Below, piece by piece: positions 26,010-36,268 of a stretch of 64,000 nucleotides of DNA. The position numbers and the translations under genes are program-made. Source of the stretch: Woronichinia naegeliana WA131 (GTDB lineage: Bacteria; Cyanobacteriota; Cyanobacteriia; Cyanobacteriales; Microcystaceae); the NCBI GenBank assembly GCA_025370055.1, contig CP073041.1:186001-250000 (forward strand). Direction: 5' to 3'. Under the pieces are notes generated by a model. The model was not told the DNA's origin. It ran no database searches and saw only the letters and a list, made by a program, of their open reading frames with translations. Position 1 is the stretch's first letter. The number at the start of each line of letters is the position of its first letter.

Positions 26010-26315
26010 ATGCAAATTGCCAAAGTGCTTGGCACGGTGGTAAGTACCTATAAAACCCGTAGTCTTACGGGAGTTAAACTTCTGATTGTCCAATTCATTG
26101 ATGCTCAAGGCCAACCCCTACCTAACTATGAGGTGGCCGCGGACATCGTGGGAGCGGGAATTAACGAATGGGTTTTGGTCACAAAGGGTAGTGCTGCCCG
26201 CATTGATAGTGGCAATGAAGATCGTCCTCTTGATGCAATGGTGGTTGGCATTATTGATACCGTCACGGTGGAAAACCGCTCTTTGTATAACAAAAAAGAT
26301 GAATTTCGACAGTAA
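26010..26315 (+). CDS. ccmL: Carboxysome vertex pentamer CcmL
   Basis: This 101-residue BMV (EutN/CcmL) protein closes the icosahedral vertices. Features are MQIAKVLGTVVSTYKTRSLT, ADIVGAGINEWVLVTKGSAA and DAMVVGIIDTVTVENRSLYN, all characteristic. Length is normal. It sits 32 bp before ccmM. Confidence 0.95.
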   Translation: MQIAKVLGTVVSTYKTRSLTGVKLLIVQFIDAQGQPLPNYEVAADIVGAGINEWVLVTKGSAARIDSGNEDRPLDAMVVGIIDTVTVENRSLYNKKDEFRQ

Positions 26316-26347
26316 ATTCAGTGGATAGTAAATAGGGATAGAGTCAC

Positions 26348-28339
26348 ATGGCAGCCCGTAAAATGGCGGCTCCAGCCACGCCTTGGTCAAAAAATCTAGC
26401 TGAACCTCGTATTGATGAAACAGCCTACGTTCATTCTTTCTCTAATCTGATTGGGGATGTGAGGGTAGGGGCAAAAGTTCTGATCGCGCCTGGGACTTCG
26501 ATTCGGGCTGATGAAGGAACGCCTTTTGCTATTGGAGATAACGCCAATATTCAGGACGGGGTGGTTATTCATGGGCTAGAACAAGGTCGGGTGATGGGGG
26601 ACGATGGCCAGGACTATTCAGTTTGGATTGGTCAGAGTGCTTGTATCACTCATTTGGCTCTTATTCATGGCCCCGCTTATATCGGCGATCGCACCTTTAT
26701 TGGTTTTCGATCAACGGTATTCAATGCCAGGATTGGGGCTGATTGTGTGGTAATGATGCACGCGCTGATCCAAGATGTGGAAATTCCCAGTGGCAAGTTT
26801 GTCCCTTCGGGGGCGGTGATTACTAACCAACAACAGGCGGATCAACTGCCTAATGTTCAAGACCGCGATCGCGCCTATGCTCAACACGTCATAGAGATTA
26901 ATCAAGCTCTCAGGGCAAGTTATCAAGGTGAGGAAGCTGCGGCTTGTATTACGCCCATTCGGGAAACCATTTCTCGTTCTATAGAAGGCGTTAATAAGAC
27001 TAACTATATAAATTCAGGGGAAACAACAATGAGTGTCAGTTCCGACATCAGAAATCAAGTCCGCGCTCTGCTCTCCCAGGGCTACAGTGTGGGCGGTGAA
27101 CACGCCAATGAACGGCGGTTCAAAACCAAATCCTGGAACAGTTGCGGCACTGCCGATGGCTATCGAGAAGACCAAGTTCTCAATACCGTTGAAGGCTGGT
27201 TAAATAGCTATGCAGGGGAATACGTCCGCTTAATTGGCATTGATAAGGCAGCCAAACGTCGGGTGGTCGAAGTCATTATCCAACGTCCAGGCGATACGCC
27301 TGGTTCACCTTCCCGCACCACAAAAACCAGCAGTTACAGTACTAACGGTCATAGCAATAGTAGCCTGGCAGGTCTTAAGCCCGATGCGGCTGGTCAACTG
27401 CGAGCCTTAATCCATCAAGGTTGCAAAATTGGCTTAGAACACGCCAATGCCCGTCGTTTTAAAACAGGCTCCTGGTTAGGGGGCGGTACGATTGAAAGTG
27501 CCAGGGAAGGGGAAGCTATTCAACGTCTAGAAGCTTTCCTTGCTGAATATCCCCAGGAATATGTCCGCATTATTGGCATTGATCCGGTCGCTAAACGGCG
27601 GGTCGCAGAAATCATCGTTCAACGTCCTGGTAACGAAACGGTTGGTCGGGCCAGTGTTGGTAATACCGCTAAGGTCAGTTTAGGCGGAAATGCTGCTCGC
27701 GCAACTGGTATCTCCTCAGAAACGATCGCCCAAGTTCGTTCCTTGTTAGCCCAGGGCTACAGCATTCGCACCGAGCATACCGATAAACGCCGTTTTCGCG
27801 CTAAATCCTGGGATAGCTGTTCTCCCATCAGTGGTAGTCGAGAAGCAGAGATCATCGCCGGTTTGGAAGCTTGCTTGGCCGAGCATCAAGGGGAATATGT
27901 TCGTTTAATTGGGGTGGACACCAAGGCAAAACGTCGGGTATTGGAAACGATCATTCAACGTCCTGATGAGTCCGTCAGTAACGGTAACGGTAGTCGAGCC
28001 ACCAGTTCACCCGCCCCTACCCCTGCTTACAACGGCAATACCGACCGTAATAGCTATGGCAACGCCTCTAGTAAACCTGAATTAGCAGCCACCGTCATTA
28101 ACCAAGTGCGATCGCTGTTAGCCCAGGGTTACAAAATTGGTACGGAGCATACGGATCAACGTCGTTTTCGCGCTAAATCCTGGGAAAGCTGTTCTCCCAT
28201 TACCAGTACCCGTGAAGCAGATGTCCTACGTTCTTTGGAAGCCTGCTTAGCGGATCACCAAGGGGAATATGTACGGCTCCTCGGCATTGATACTAACGCC
28301 AAACGTCGGGTTCTCGAAACCATCATCCAACGCCCCTAA
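26348..28339 (+). CDS. ccmM: CcmM, gamma-carbonic-anhydrase-like scaffold with four RbcS-like repeats
   Basis: This 663-residue protein cross-links Rubisco inside the beta-carboxysome. Residues 1-205 are a left-handed beta-helix gamma-carbonic anhydrase domain with [15 protein letters not shown] and [14 protein letters not shown] supplying the candidate zinc His residues. Four RbcS-like (SSUL) modules follow at about 228-315, 350-435, 460-545 and 575-663, each with the pattern QVRxLLxQGYxIxxEHTDxR then SW and a YVRLIGID core. They are joined by Ser/Thr/Asn-rich linkers. Four modules is at the upper end of the usual three to four or five. An internal start at 27029 probably makes the short form. 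Confidence 0.96.
   Translation: MAARKMAAPATPWSKNLAEPRIDETAYVHSFSNLIGDVRVGAKVLIAPGTSIRADEGTPFAIGDNANIQDGVVIHGLEQGRVMGDDGQDYSVWIGQSACITHLALIHGPAYIGDRTFIGFRSTVFNARIGADCVVMMHALIQDVEIPSGKFVPSGAVITNQQQADQLPNVQDRDRAYAQHVIEINQALRASYQGEEAAACITPIRETISRSIEGVNKTNYINSGETTMSVSSDIRNQVRALLSQGYSVGGEHANERRFKTKSWNSCGTADGYREDQVLNTVEGWLNSYAGEYVRLIGIDKAAKRRVVEVIIQRPGDTPGSPSRTTKTSSYSTNGHSNSSLAGLKPDAAGQLRALIHQGCKIGLEHANARRFKTGSWLGGGTIESAREGEAIQRLEAFLAEYPQEYVRIIGIDPVAKRRVAEIIVQRPGNETVGRASVGNTAKVSLGGNAARATGISSETIAQVRSLLAQGYSIRTEHTDKRRFRAKSWDSCSPISGSREAEIIAGLEACLAEHQGEYVRLIGVDTKAKRRVLETIIQRPDESVSNGNGSRATSSPAPTPAYNGNTDRNSYGNASSKPELAATVINQVRSLLAQGYKIGTEHTDQRRFRAKSWESCSPITSTREADVLRSLEACLADHQGEYVRLLGIDTNAKRRVLETIIQRP
27029..28339 (+). 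CDS. ccmM: Predicted short CcmM form (CcmM35-type) from an internal start
   Basis: An ATG at 27029 ([14 protein letters not shown]) lies exactly at the boundary between the carbonic anhydrase domain and the first SSUL module, 8-13 bp after a purine-rich CAGGGGAAAC. In Synechococcus and Synechocystis a shorter SSUL-only product is made from such an internal site and is required for Rubisco packing. Here it would hold four SSUL modules in 436 residues. The site is visible; its use is inferred. Confidence 0.7.
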   Translation: MSVSSDIRNQVRALLSQGYSVGGEHANERRFKTKSWNSCGTADGYREDQVLNTVEGWLNSYAGEYVRLIGIDKAAKRRVVEVIIQRPGDTPGSPSRTTKTSSYSTNGHSNSSLAGLKPDAAGQLRALIHQGCKIGLEHANARRFKTGSWLGGGTIESAREGEAIQRLEAFLAEYPQEYVRIIGIDPVAKRRVAEIIVQRPGNETVGRASVGNTAKVSLGGNAARATGISSETIAQVRSLLAQGYSIRTEHTDKRRFRAKSWDSCSPISGSREAEIIAGLEACLAEHQGEYVRLIGVDTKAKRRVLETIIQRPDESVSNGNGSRATSSPAPTPAYNGNTDRNSYGNASSKPELAATVINQVRSLLAQGYKIGTEHTDQRRFRAKSWESCSPITSTREADVLRSLEACLADHQGEYVRLLGIDTNAKRRVLETIIQRP

Positions 28340-28346
28340 TTAACCT

Positions 28347-28967
28347 ATGCGCCTACCGCCCGTCCAAATTGTGAGCCAATCGGAATATTTTGTGAGTGGC
28401 GATGTGTCCATTCATGAAACGGCGGTAGTGGCCCCCGGTGTTGTGCTGAAAGCGGCTCCCAATAGTCAAATTCTGATCGGTGCCGGTTCCTGTATTGGTA
28501 TGGGAACGGTGATTAATGCCTATGCGGGCATTGTGGATATCGAATCGGCAGTGACTTTGGGGCCAGGGGTTTTAATTATGGGTCGCTCCACCGTTGGCCA
28601 AGGGGCCTGTGTCGGTACAAAAACCACCATTATTAATACTTCCATTGAACCTTTAACGATGATCGCGCCAGGCTCACTGTTGGGGGATACTTCTAGAGCT
28701 TGGCAACCAGAAACCGTTTCTCCTGCTGCGAACATTTCTTCCCCCTGGGAAACAGAAGAAGTTATTAATGATTCCCTGCCCATTCCTGAATCACCTGTAG
28801 AAACTGAACCTGAGCCTGAATTGCCCTCAGAACCCGCGATCGCCCCTGAATTTGTGATGCCGGTAGATACGGTTCTTAAGGAAAAACAGCCTGTAGTGGG
28901 ACAGGTTTATATTAATCAATTACTGATTACGCTTTTCCCTGAACGTCAAAGAACGTTAAACGTTTAA
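28347..28967 (+). CDS. ccmN: CcmN, carboxysome assembly protein
   Basis: This 206-residue protein bridges CcmM and the shell. The N-terminal 115 residues form hexapeptide-repeat beta-helix turns (SIHETAVVAPGVVLKAAPNS; VTLGPGVLIMGRSTVGQGAC). A Pro/Glu-rich linker (about 125-180) follows. The last 20 residues, VVGQVYINQLLITLFPERQR, form the amphipathic encapsulation peptide that binds CcmK2. It begins 7 bp after ccmM, so it is translationally linked, and it closes the operon. Confidence 0.95.
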   Translation: MRLPPVQIVSQSEYFVSGDVSIHETAVVAPGVVLKAAPNSQILIGAGSCIGMGTVINAYAGIVDIESAVTLGPGVLIMGRSTVGQGACVGTKTTIINTSIEPLTMIAPGSLLGDTSRAWQPETVSPAANISSPWETEEVINDSLPIPESPVETEPEPELPSEPAIAPEFVMPVDTVLKEKQPVVGQVYINQLLITLFPERQRTLNV

Positions 28968-29485
28968 AGGGAAAAATCCAGGGTAGAGATTGATGGCATT
29001 CAAGCTATCGTTGAATCGCTTCCTTATTTTAGCTAGTTCGATGGGAAGCCCCACGCTCTACCGACAGGTGAGCAATGGGATGAAAGTCGAGTTAATCGAG
29101 TGGCTCAATGCCGCGAAGATTAACAAAAAGTGCTATTATTTGGACAAGGCAATAAAGAACCTGATTGCCATAAGGGTTGATTTCCTTCCCGTAAGATGTC
29201 TGATAAGCCTCTGATTGTTGGCACTTCTTCAATGAAGAAGATTCGATCAATAACAAGCGACTCCGTTGCATGGTTCAAATAGGATGAAAAAGAAATTTCA
29301 AAAAGTGGGGTTGGGCATCGTCTCACTATAAAACGCTCCAGTCCAGTTCCATCGTAGAACGACTTTCTGGTGGGAGAAGCCCACACTGTACCGCCTAAGC
29401 GGTTAGTGCTGGGAGTATGTCACGTTAACTAAAAGCAAAGTTTGCCAGGGCAAACGCATCTTATTTTTGAATGATAGGCTAGGTA
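28968..29485. other. Gene-free stretch with IS200/IS605 remnants
   Basis: No real coding frame is present downstream of ccmN. Around 29030-29080 the text GGGAAGCCCCACGCTCTACC and at 29370-29430 GGTGGGAGAAGCCCACACTG with CTGGGAGTATGTCAC resemble the palindromic right ends of IS200/IS605-type elements. Short unrelated frames in this region are spurious. Confidence 0.5.
29370..29431 (+). mobile_element. Right-end remnant of an IS200/IS605-type element
   Basis: GGGAGAAGCCCACACTGTAC, CCGCCTAAGCGG and GTGCTGGGAGTATGTCAC form nested hairpins like the right end of tnpB elements. No tnpA or tnpB is attached. Confidence 0.5.
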
Positions 29486-29695
29486 GGGTCTGCTGAAAAA
29501 GTCCACAAAACGAACCTAGATGCCACAGGATGCGAAAAATGGTGACTTCAGAAAGTTGTTTCCAATTTCAACCCCCAGTTTTCCAACGACGTGCATGGGC
29601 TTTGAGCCTCCAAAGGCCATAACCTTGCACCTGATCGTTTTTAAAATGCTTGAAAGCATTATCCGGCAAGGGTTCTATACTTATTCAGCAAGCCC
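29486..29695 (+). mobile_element. MITE-A copy 2 (210 bp)
   Basis: It begins GGGTCTGCTGAAAAAGTCC and ends TACTTATTCAGCAAGCCC, nearly identical to the copy in pstC. The flanks are TAGGTA on the left and TATTTA on the right. They do not match, so one side was replaced after insertion. Confidence 0.85.
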
Positions 29696-29713
29696 TATTT
29701 AGTAAGGCTTTTG

Positions 29714-29730
29714 ACTTAAGTTGACACCAA
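29714..29730 (-). mobile_element. IS-E terminal remnant at the ssuD break
   Basis: CTTAAGTTGACACCAA is the same terminal sequence found at the ends of IS-E copies (51759, 62869). It abuts the first surviving codon of ssuD, so an IS-E-type event removed the 5' half of that gene. Confidence 0.6.
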
Positions 29731-30300
29731 TGGGGAGAACCACCCTATCAAGTTGCCCAAAAAATTGCTAAAGTTCGAGAATTAGCGGCAAAAGAAGGCC
29801 GAACGGTACGGTTTGGGATTCGTCTCCATGTTATTGTTCGAGATACAGAGTCCCAGGCTTGGGCCGCCGCCGAAGAATTGATTCAATATGTGGATGATAG
29901 CGCGATCGCCAAAGCTCAGCAATCCTTTGCTCAAACTGATTCAGAAGGTCAAAAACGCATGAGTCAACTCAATGGGGAAAACCGAGATAATTTAGAAATT
30001 AGTCCTAATCTTTGGGCAGGGGTTGGATTAGTCCAAGATGGGGCAGGAACCGCTTTAGTGGGTGATCCTGATACCGTTGTTGCCCGAATGCTGGAATACT
30101 ATCAATTAGGCATTGAAACCTTTGTTTTGTCGGGTTGCCCTCATCTAGAAGAAGCCTATCGCGTTGCTGAATTGTTATTTCCCCGTTTACCCTTGTATCA
30201 ACCATCTTCAATCAATTCTAACTACGAATTACAACCCTTTGGGGAAGGTTTTGGGTCAATTTCTCAACCTAAATCTATTATTTCTGCCAGTGGCTCTTAA
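29731..30300 (+). pseudogene. ssuD: SsuD-type alkanesulfonate monooxygenase, N-terminal half missing
   Basis: The surviving 190 residues ([80 protein letters not shown]) match the C-terminal half of FMNH2-dependent alkanesulfonate monooxygenases, which release sulfite from sulfonates. The N-terminal flavin/substrate half is absent; coding begins straight after an IS-E terminus. A shorter start at 29878 exists but would not give a functional enzyme. The next gene is a phosphonate/sulfonate-type binding protein. Confidence 0.85.
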
Positions 30301-30361
30301 GTTAGATTATTTCTTATCGAATTGGGATATTTAGGAATCTGAAAAGTAGAAATTTTTAATA

Positions 30362-31144
30362 ATGAAAATGATTTCCTATTTATCGCCAAATTTGTTCTGG
30401 TTTTATCAAGCCGTTGCTGATAGTTTATCCCGTCAGTTAAATCAGAAAATTGATTTGAGTCAAGCCACTTGCGATCCCTTGGTTGATCCCATGTTGCAAC
30501 AGAATCAAGTCGATCTCGCTTTTATTTGCGGTTTACCTTTGCTTAGACATAATCGATCTGCAAAGCAACCGTTACAATTGGTAGTCGCTCCTATCATGCG
30601 ATCGCGGCGTTATCAAAATCAACCAATTTATTTTGCAGATGTCGTGGTCTCTCGTGCCAGTCAAATTCACACTTTGCAGGACTTAGCAGGAAAAAGCTTT
30701 TGCTATAACGATCGCGGATCGAATAGTGGCTACTATTTACTTCGACATCGGCTGATCGAAAAAGGCTATCTCCCTAATTTTTTTGAAAATACTAAAGCGT
30801 CAGGCTCTCACCAGCGATCGCTGCAATGGATTATCCAAGGTTTGGCCGATTGTGCGGCGATCGATAGCGTAGTTTTAGAGGAAGAGATTCGTCAATATCC
30901 TCAAATTAATCAAAAAATCAGGATAATTGAGTCTATTCCTTCTCCTATTCCGCCCTTAGTCGCATCAGCCAACCTAGATCAAGAATTTATCCAGAAACTA
31001 CAAAGGATTTTGCTACAACCTGATCCTATTTTGCAAACCGCAATGACCAAAGCCCAAGTCCATTGCTATACTCCTGTGACTGAGAGGGATTACCAAACGA
31101 TCATCCAACGTTATGATAGAGCGATCGCTTTTGGATACGAATGA
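30362..31144 (+). CDS. PhnD-like phosphate/phosphonate ABC substrate-binding protein without signal peptide
   Basis: This 260-residue protein has the PhnD/periplasmic-binding fold: MISYLSPNLFWFYQAVADSL at the start, QVDLAFICGLPLL near residue 52, ADVVVSRASQIHTLQDLAGK near 97, FCYNDRGSNSGYYLLRHRLI near 118 and ADCAAIDSVVLEEEIRQYPQ near 160. There is no Sec or lipoprotein signal, so it either acts in the cytoplasm or has another role. Its end overlaps the convergent TPR gene by 34 bp. It lies 61 bp after the ssuD remnant and could be part of the same former operon. The ligand is unknown. Confidence 0.75.
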   Translation: MKMISYLSPNLFWFYQAVADSLSRQLNQKIDLSQATCDPLVDPMLQQNQVDLAFICGLPLLRHNRSAKQPLQLVVAPIMRSRRYQNQPIYFADVVVSRASQIHTLQDLAGKSFCYNDRGSNSGYYLLRHRLIEKGYLPNFFENTKASGSHQRSLQWIIQGLADCAAIDSVVLEEEIRQYPQINQKIRIIESIPSPIPPLVASANLDQEFIQKLQRILLQPDPILQTAMTKAQVHCYTPVTERDYQTIIQRYDRAIAFGYE

Positions 31145-32424
31145 ATAACTTGAGACTGGCGTTTTGTAAAAGAATAAATTGGTGTCGTTCTTTCTAACCC
31201 TTTTTGACAGGCATCGGCATAAATTTTTTGGAAAAGATCCCGTTGAGCATGGCTACCACCAATTTTATATAGGTTAGGAAGAATCGGTTTAAATAATTTT
31301 TCGGTTGTTTTCCAATCCCTGATCGCATGGGCGATCGCACCCTTGGCAGCAGGAAGAGCAATTTCTATCCAGGATTTTCTCAGGGTCAGTTTAACTTGAA
31401 GGGCATATTCTTCCATACTGGCTAACATTACCTCGGCTAATACTCGTTGGCCAGAGCGGGCTAGGGCATAAATATAATGCAAATCTTGAAAGGGAAGGGC
31501 GTGTTCATGCAATCGGGGTCGGAGATAGGCAGAAACTTTCTCCCAGCGATCGCCGACATTGATGCCCAGTAATTCCAAACGTAATAACAGAGAAATTGCC
31601 CCCACTTGATCTTTGGGAGATTCTTTCTGAGCCTTTCCCCAAACCTGTCGATCATAGAGCGATAAAACCTTACGGATATTGCCTTTGGCTAAATAAAATA
31701 AAGCAATGTGCCACCAATTATGGGTGTAGAGCATGGAATTGCAATTTTCCCAGGTATGGGCCAGACTTTCCAAATAGTGAATGCCTTCTTCGTGACGGTT
31801 TTGAGTTTCCATGACATGGGCAACTGCGTGAACAGCCCAGGGATCAGGATTACCGCTTTCTAAACTCATCTCCACCGCTTGTCGAGCAATTTTTTCAGCA
31901 GAAGCCAAAAAACGGCACTGTTCCAAGCCAAAAGCCAGCATTCCCAAGAGATAGTGATTATCAGCGTGACTAGATAACGCTTTCTCTCCCACATCGAGTA
32001 AGTTCTGCTTATCACCCAAATAAAAATAATGATACTGCGATCGCTGAACGGCAAAAATATCCTGGGGAAAGGCTTCAACAATCTGATCACAATAGCTGAC
32101 TGCCAGATCGATTTCCTTAAAGGCCCAAGCTTCAGTGGCTAAAAAGTAATGTTTTTCCCGTTCATTCGCTCTCTCAATTTCTTTTTTGGCGATATTCAAA
32201 TAGGCGATTCCCTGTTGCCAGGTGTCTGCACTTTCTTGGGAAAAATAATAGGCCGCCGCATGGGTGTGGGCTAAAACACTACTGGGATCAGCCGCGATCG
32301 CCGCGAGAATAGCAGATTCAGCCCGATGATCATAACTGAGACAATACTCTGTGTAACGGTTAAGCTCCGCAACAGCTTCCATTGAGACAGTGGAGACATC
32401 AAGCCCCTGGGCATCCTTCATCAT
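31111..32424 (-). CDS. TPR protein (TTC38-like)
   Basis: This 437-residue soluble protein is made of helical repeats of the TPR type throughout (LAAIAADPSSVLAHTHAAAY; AQDIFAVQRSQYHYFYLGDK-like segments; HAVAHVMETQNRHEEGIHYL; YTHNWWHIALFYLAKGNIRK). The HAVAHVxE and NWWHxA motifs are typical of the TTC38 family, whose role in bacteria is unknown. There is no signal peptide or membrane segment. It runs convergently with the PhnD-like gene and overlaps it by 34 bp. It appears intact. Confidence 0.78.
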   Translation of the reverse strand: MMKDAQGLDVSTVSMEAVAELNRYTEYCLSYDHRAESAILAAIAADPSSVLAHTHAAAYYFSQESADTWQQGIAYLNIAKKEIERANEREKHYFLATEAWAFKEIDLAVSYCDQIVEAFPQDIFAVQRSQYHYFYLGDKQNLLDVGEKALSSHADNHYLLGMLAFGLEQCRFLASAEKIARQAVEMSLESGNPDPWAVHAVAHVMETQNRHEEGIHYLESLAHTWENCNSMLYTHNWWHIALFYLAKGNIRKVLSLYDRQVWGKAQKESPKDQVGAISLLLRLELLGINVGDRWEKVSAYLRPRLHEHALPFQDLHYIYALARSGQRVLAEVMLASMEEYALQVKLTLRKSWIEIALPAAKGAIAHAIRDWKTTEKLFKPILPNLYKIGGSHAQRDLFQKIYADACQKGLERTTPIYSFTKRQSQVIHSYPKAIALS

Positions 32425-32846
32425 GATCTTGTCCTCAGCAGTACATTCATGACTCTAACATAAACTACTAAAAATAGATAGAGAATATGTAGATTAGGCT
32501 ACAAAAATGATCAAATTCCATTGTCTCAAGATTTTTCGATTCACAGATCTCACTAGAAAATCGCTTTACGGAATGGATCTAGCCACCTTCTTTCTCTGAC
32601 CATGCGAAAAACAAATGGTTGTTGAATACATTTTCAATACGTTTTTAATTGAATTTTACGACTATTCAAGTTACAGTAAAACTTAAATGCCCTGAATAAC
32701 GGCAAGCAATAGTCCATTTGATAACATTTGCTAGTTTTTAGATGGGGAGTTAGGTCATTAACCTAATTTGTCGCATTACCTGAATTCATTCAAAAAAGAA
32801 CTCCATAATTCAACAGGTTTCTAGGAAAATCAGCAACTTATTAAAT
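32425..32846. other. Intergenic, nothing recognised
   Basis: These 422 bp are A/T-rich. I see no gene, tRNA, repeat family or clear hairpin. It should hold the promoters of the divergent TPR gene and the small secreted-protein gene. Confidence 0.45.
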
Positions 32847-33175
32847 TTGCTAGGCAAAAAAGCAAGTAAAATTCAAACTTTTATTTTTTTGCTCTCATTA
32901 ACAGCAATTAGTTTCGCTTTTCTCAATGTCCCTCTTAACTCAAATGCCGCGAGTCCAGTTACACGGTTGGCTTTGGATTGTTTTTGCTTTGCTCGGAACC
33001 TGGACAGTGGGAAGTTTATGGATGCCAGATAAGGTAATGACTATGCGACGAAAGTAAGCATATCAGGGCTTGGGGAAGAGGCAAGTTTAGCGGTAAGGAA
33101 TTTAGGCAAAAGCAGACTGGGTGGACTTTGAGGAAAAATCATTTGGGCTTGATGTTGAAGGGCTAGTTGAGCAAT

Positions 33176-34777
33176 CTGACTTTTCCCGTTAAGTCCAAAA
33201 TCCAGCAATGCAAACTTCTAGAGGCTTTATCTGGCAAGGGTTTGAGTAATGATTCTCTTGACAGGAAAAAAATATTCTGAAGCCATCATCCCGCTTATCG
33301 TTCAAATTTCAAAAACAAAGGATGAAGGGAGTATGAGACTGTAAAATGGAGAAAATCTTAAAGGGCAGGTCAAAAAATGTTGGAATGGTGGACAAAAAAC
33401 TTTGCCAGTTGTGAATTGGGAGACGAGAGGCTAAACAATCGTGCCTTCTCGATTGGGAAAAAGTTAAGTGAGGGGTTTGGAAAAGCCTTATCAGAAGTGT
33501 TTAAGGGAGGAAACGAGTTAAAGAGGGCCTATGAATTTTTGGGAATCCGAAAACAGACTTTGTCAAGATAATAGAGCCGCACTGTGAAATGACAACTGCC
33601 GCCGTAGAAGAATATAAGATAATGCTATCAGTCGGAGATACGACCTTCTTAGATTATCGCAATATCAAGGAAAAAAGGGAAGGGTATGGGCCGACTGGAA
33701 AAGGAGGGAATGGATTAATACTGCATAGTGCTTTAGCAATTGAGCCAGAAAAAGGACAAGTATTAGGTTTATTATGGCAAAAACTGTGGAATAGGGAGGT
33801 AAAAGAAAAGCCCCCAACAGATGAAACGGCGAAGCAGAAAAAAGAAAGACAGAAAGAACAAAGAAAAGCAGCTCGTCAAAGACCATTTGAGGAAAAAGAA
33901 TCCTACAAATGGGTAGAGGCTCTAAACACCTGTGAGAAACAGGTAGAAAGTTCAACGAGGGTAATTCATGTATTTGACAGAGAAGGAGATGTTTCAGAAG
34001 TCTTTGACTCAGTGCGTCAACTCAAGCATACAGGAGTGCTGGTCAGAGCGTCTCATAATCGTAGTTTAGACAAAAATAGTGAACGACTTTGGCAACATTT
34101 GGAATCAGAACCGATTCGTTTTCATCAAGAAATCGAGATTCCGAGTACAGGAAAAAGAAAAGCACGGAAGGTTAAGCTTGCCGTCCGATTTTGCTCAGTT
34201 AATCTACGAACTCCCTATCGTTTTGATAATCGTGACCCGTTGAATGTCTATGCTGTTTATGCGACAGAAATCGATTGTCCCGAAGGCGAAACTCCTTTAT
34301 CTTGGATGCTTCTGACTACAGAAGTTGTTGAGACTATTGAGATGGCTGTCACTATTCTTCGTTGGTACACCTACCGATGGCGGGTTGAAGAATTTCATAA
34401 AGTCCTTAAGTCTGGTTGTCAGAGTGAGCGTTATCGACTTGCCTCTGATGGAATGAAAACTCTTTTGGGTTTTTTAAGTGTCATTGCTGTTGAACTTTTA
34501 CACGTTACTTATCTTCATCGTACCCAGCCCGATGCTCTCGCGATTGAAATTCTTAATCCTCTTCAACTTCAGGTGTTAAAAGCAGCCGCCTCTCAAAAAC
34601 TTCCCCCTATTTTGACTGTTGCTTGGGCTGTCGAGTCTGTTGCTTTTCTTGGTGGTTATCTTGAACATCGTCGTAAAACTCCTCTCGGTATCCAAGTCCT
34701 TTGGCGCGGTTGGTTGAAGTTGCATGACCTTTGCCAAGGCTGGCAGCTTGCAATCCGCACTTAACGGGAAAAGTCAG
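33176..34777 (+). mobile_element. IS-F (IS4 family, Tn5/IS50-like ends)
   Basis: The ends CTGACTTTTCCCGTTAAGT at 33176 and the inverted copy at 34777 resemble the Tn5 end CTGACTCTTATACACAAGT in length and first bases. A 9-10 bp repeat, GTTGAGCAAT, flanks it, as expected for this group. Confidence 0.85.
33377..34764 (+). pseudogene. IS-F transposase (Tn5-like), one frameshift
   Basis: The first 50 residues (MLEWWTKNFASCELGDERLN; NRAFSIGKKLSEGFGKALSE) are the Tn5-type N-terminal DNA-binding domain. A single missing base near 33543 (GGAATCCG where GGAAATCCG would read GNPK) shifts the frame. The rest, from 33589, is intact: CEMTTAAVEEYKIMLSVGDT, RVIHVFDREGDVSEVFDSV and the WYTYRWRVEEFHKVLKSG motif with YREK-type residues. 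One base restores a full-length enzyme, so it decayed recently. Confidence 0.88.
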
Positions 34778-36268
34778 GTTGAGCAATCCGTTCACTAGGG
34801 TAGCCATAGGATGGTAATGTCCGAAACCATCGAGGAAAATTAGCCCAAATCCCCTGGGGTAACTCTAAGGCGAGAATTTGAAGTAGCCCTAAAGCAATGG
34901 CATTAAGGTTAACAAAACGCTCAAAGGCTTCTACCTTGTTTAAAATCTGAGTCTGAACAGCTTGTGGATAGTCACTGAGGATAAGATTGCTGGGCCAGGT
35001 AGGTAAAGTAGGAAGACTCTTAAGCCAAAAACGATAGGCAAAGCTGCCCAAAAGATGGACTAATTGACGAAAAGTGACTTCAATCTTAAATCGGAGACCG
35101 TAAGCGGCAATAATCTCAGGTCCAGTCAAACAGAGATCAGTAGAAAGCAGAATCAGTCGTCGTCCGTTAGGCAATTGGGTCAGAACAAACTTGACGAGCT
35201 GATGGGGACTATCCCAGTGGAACTCAAAGCACTGATAAGAAACCGTGACTTGTTGACCATAGAGCCAGACTTTAGCTGTCGGAAAGTCCGCCGCCAGAGC
35301 GAACAGCTTTTCTAGTTTTATCGAACTCCCCCAAATCCGTGGTCGTCCTCTCCCCGTCAGCGTCGGCACGGAACAAAAGGGGGCATAGGCGACGGTGGAG
35401 CAACGCACTCTTGTGATTAGATGCAAGGCGTTCTGGCGAAAACTTTTGAGCACTGGTTCGCAAGCAAAATAAGCATCCAAAATTACATAACTCCCTGCCT
35501 CTGCGTAAGTAACACAAAGGTCAGCCATTTTTGTCACCAGGCTCGTCTTCACCTTTTTTTTGCCTTTTCCCTCCCCCTTCTCGGTTGCTTTGGACTTGAT
35601 GCCATCGTCTAGCCGCAACACTAAGGGCAAGGCAAAGCAGGCTTTCCCTACTCCCACCAAAATACTCAAGGCATTGAAGTAATGACCCCTTATCCACTCT
35701 GGCTTGGACACATCTTCCGATTCTTGGTGTAGTCGTTTTACACCTGGCATCTTGCGTCCTTCTTTCCCCACTTTGATGCCATCACCCACATACACCCGTT
35801 TCCCTTTAATTCTGTATAGACTTTCATGCTGACTTAGCCACTTTGACCATTGTAAAGTTAGTCCTTCGACCCTAAACGCCTTGGAATCAAACCAATGTAG
35901 AGCCTGATTGTAGTAGCTCTCTGTTCAGCCAATGGCATTGACATAGCTAGTTATTGCGCTGGGTTGGCTGTTGAGCACTACTCCCCAGACTAACAGGATA
36001 AACCATTGGAACGTTGCTTCTCGGCTAAAGGCTGGACGGAGATTATTGAGGATTTGCTCTAGTCGCTGACATAGTTGCATAATTGATAGATAGCACTGGC
36101 TATCGATTTTCTTATATCAGCCAGTTTCGGACATAACGGCACTCTTTTGTATCGGATGTCCGATTTTCTTTTCTCCACTTACACGCCTCGAGAACTTCCC
36201 ACTGTCCAGCTCGGAACGAATATCGGCTTAAAATTGCGGTCGCAGTTTCAACTTCCCCTTTAGTAAGA

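Larger units (their letters stand above)
33041..36080 (-). pseudogene. IS-B copy 2 transposase, split by IS-F
   Basis: It starts at 36080 (MQLCQRLEQI), has the same in-frame TGA (35937-35935) as copy 1, and runs to YGYPSERIAQ before IS-F. The open frame 35795-34761 reads on into IS-F by chance. The last 45-50 residues (LALQHQAQMIFPQSPPSLLL) lie beyond IS-F. It is inactive unless the C-terminus is dispensable. Confidence 0.85.
33000..36209 (-). mobile_element. IS-B copy 2, carrying IS-F
   Basis: The terminal CTGGACAGTGGGAAGTT is at 33000 and the inverted end is at 36209, flanked by CTCGGAAC. IS-F (33176-34777) is inserted near the 3' end of the transposase. Without the guest it is about 1.6 kb, equal to copy 1. 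Confidence 0.88.

Noticed and set aside
28990-29214. Small gene downstream of ccmN
   Set aside because: The frame runs over IS200/IS605-type hairpin remnants and shows no family features.
34761-34800. C-terminus IAQPDFSR of the IS-B copy 2 transposase
   Set aside because: These residues come from reading into the IS-F end; the real tail lies at 33041-33175.
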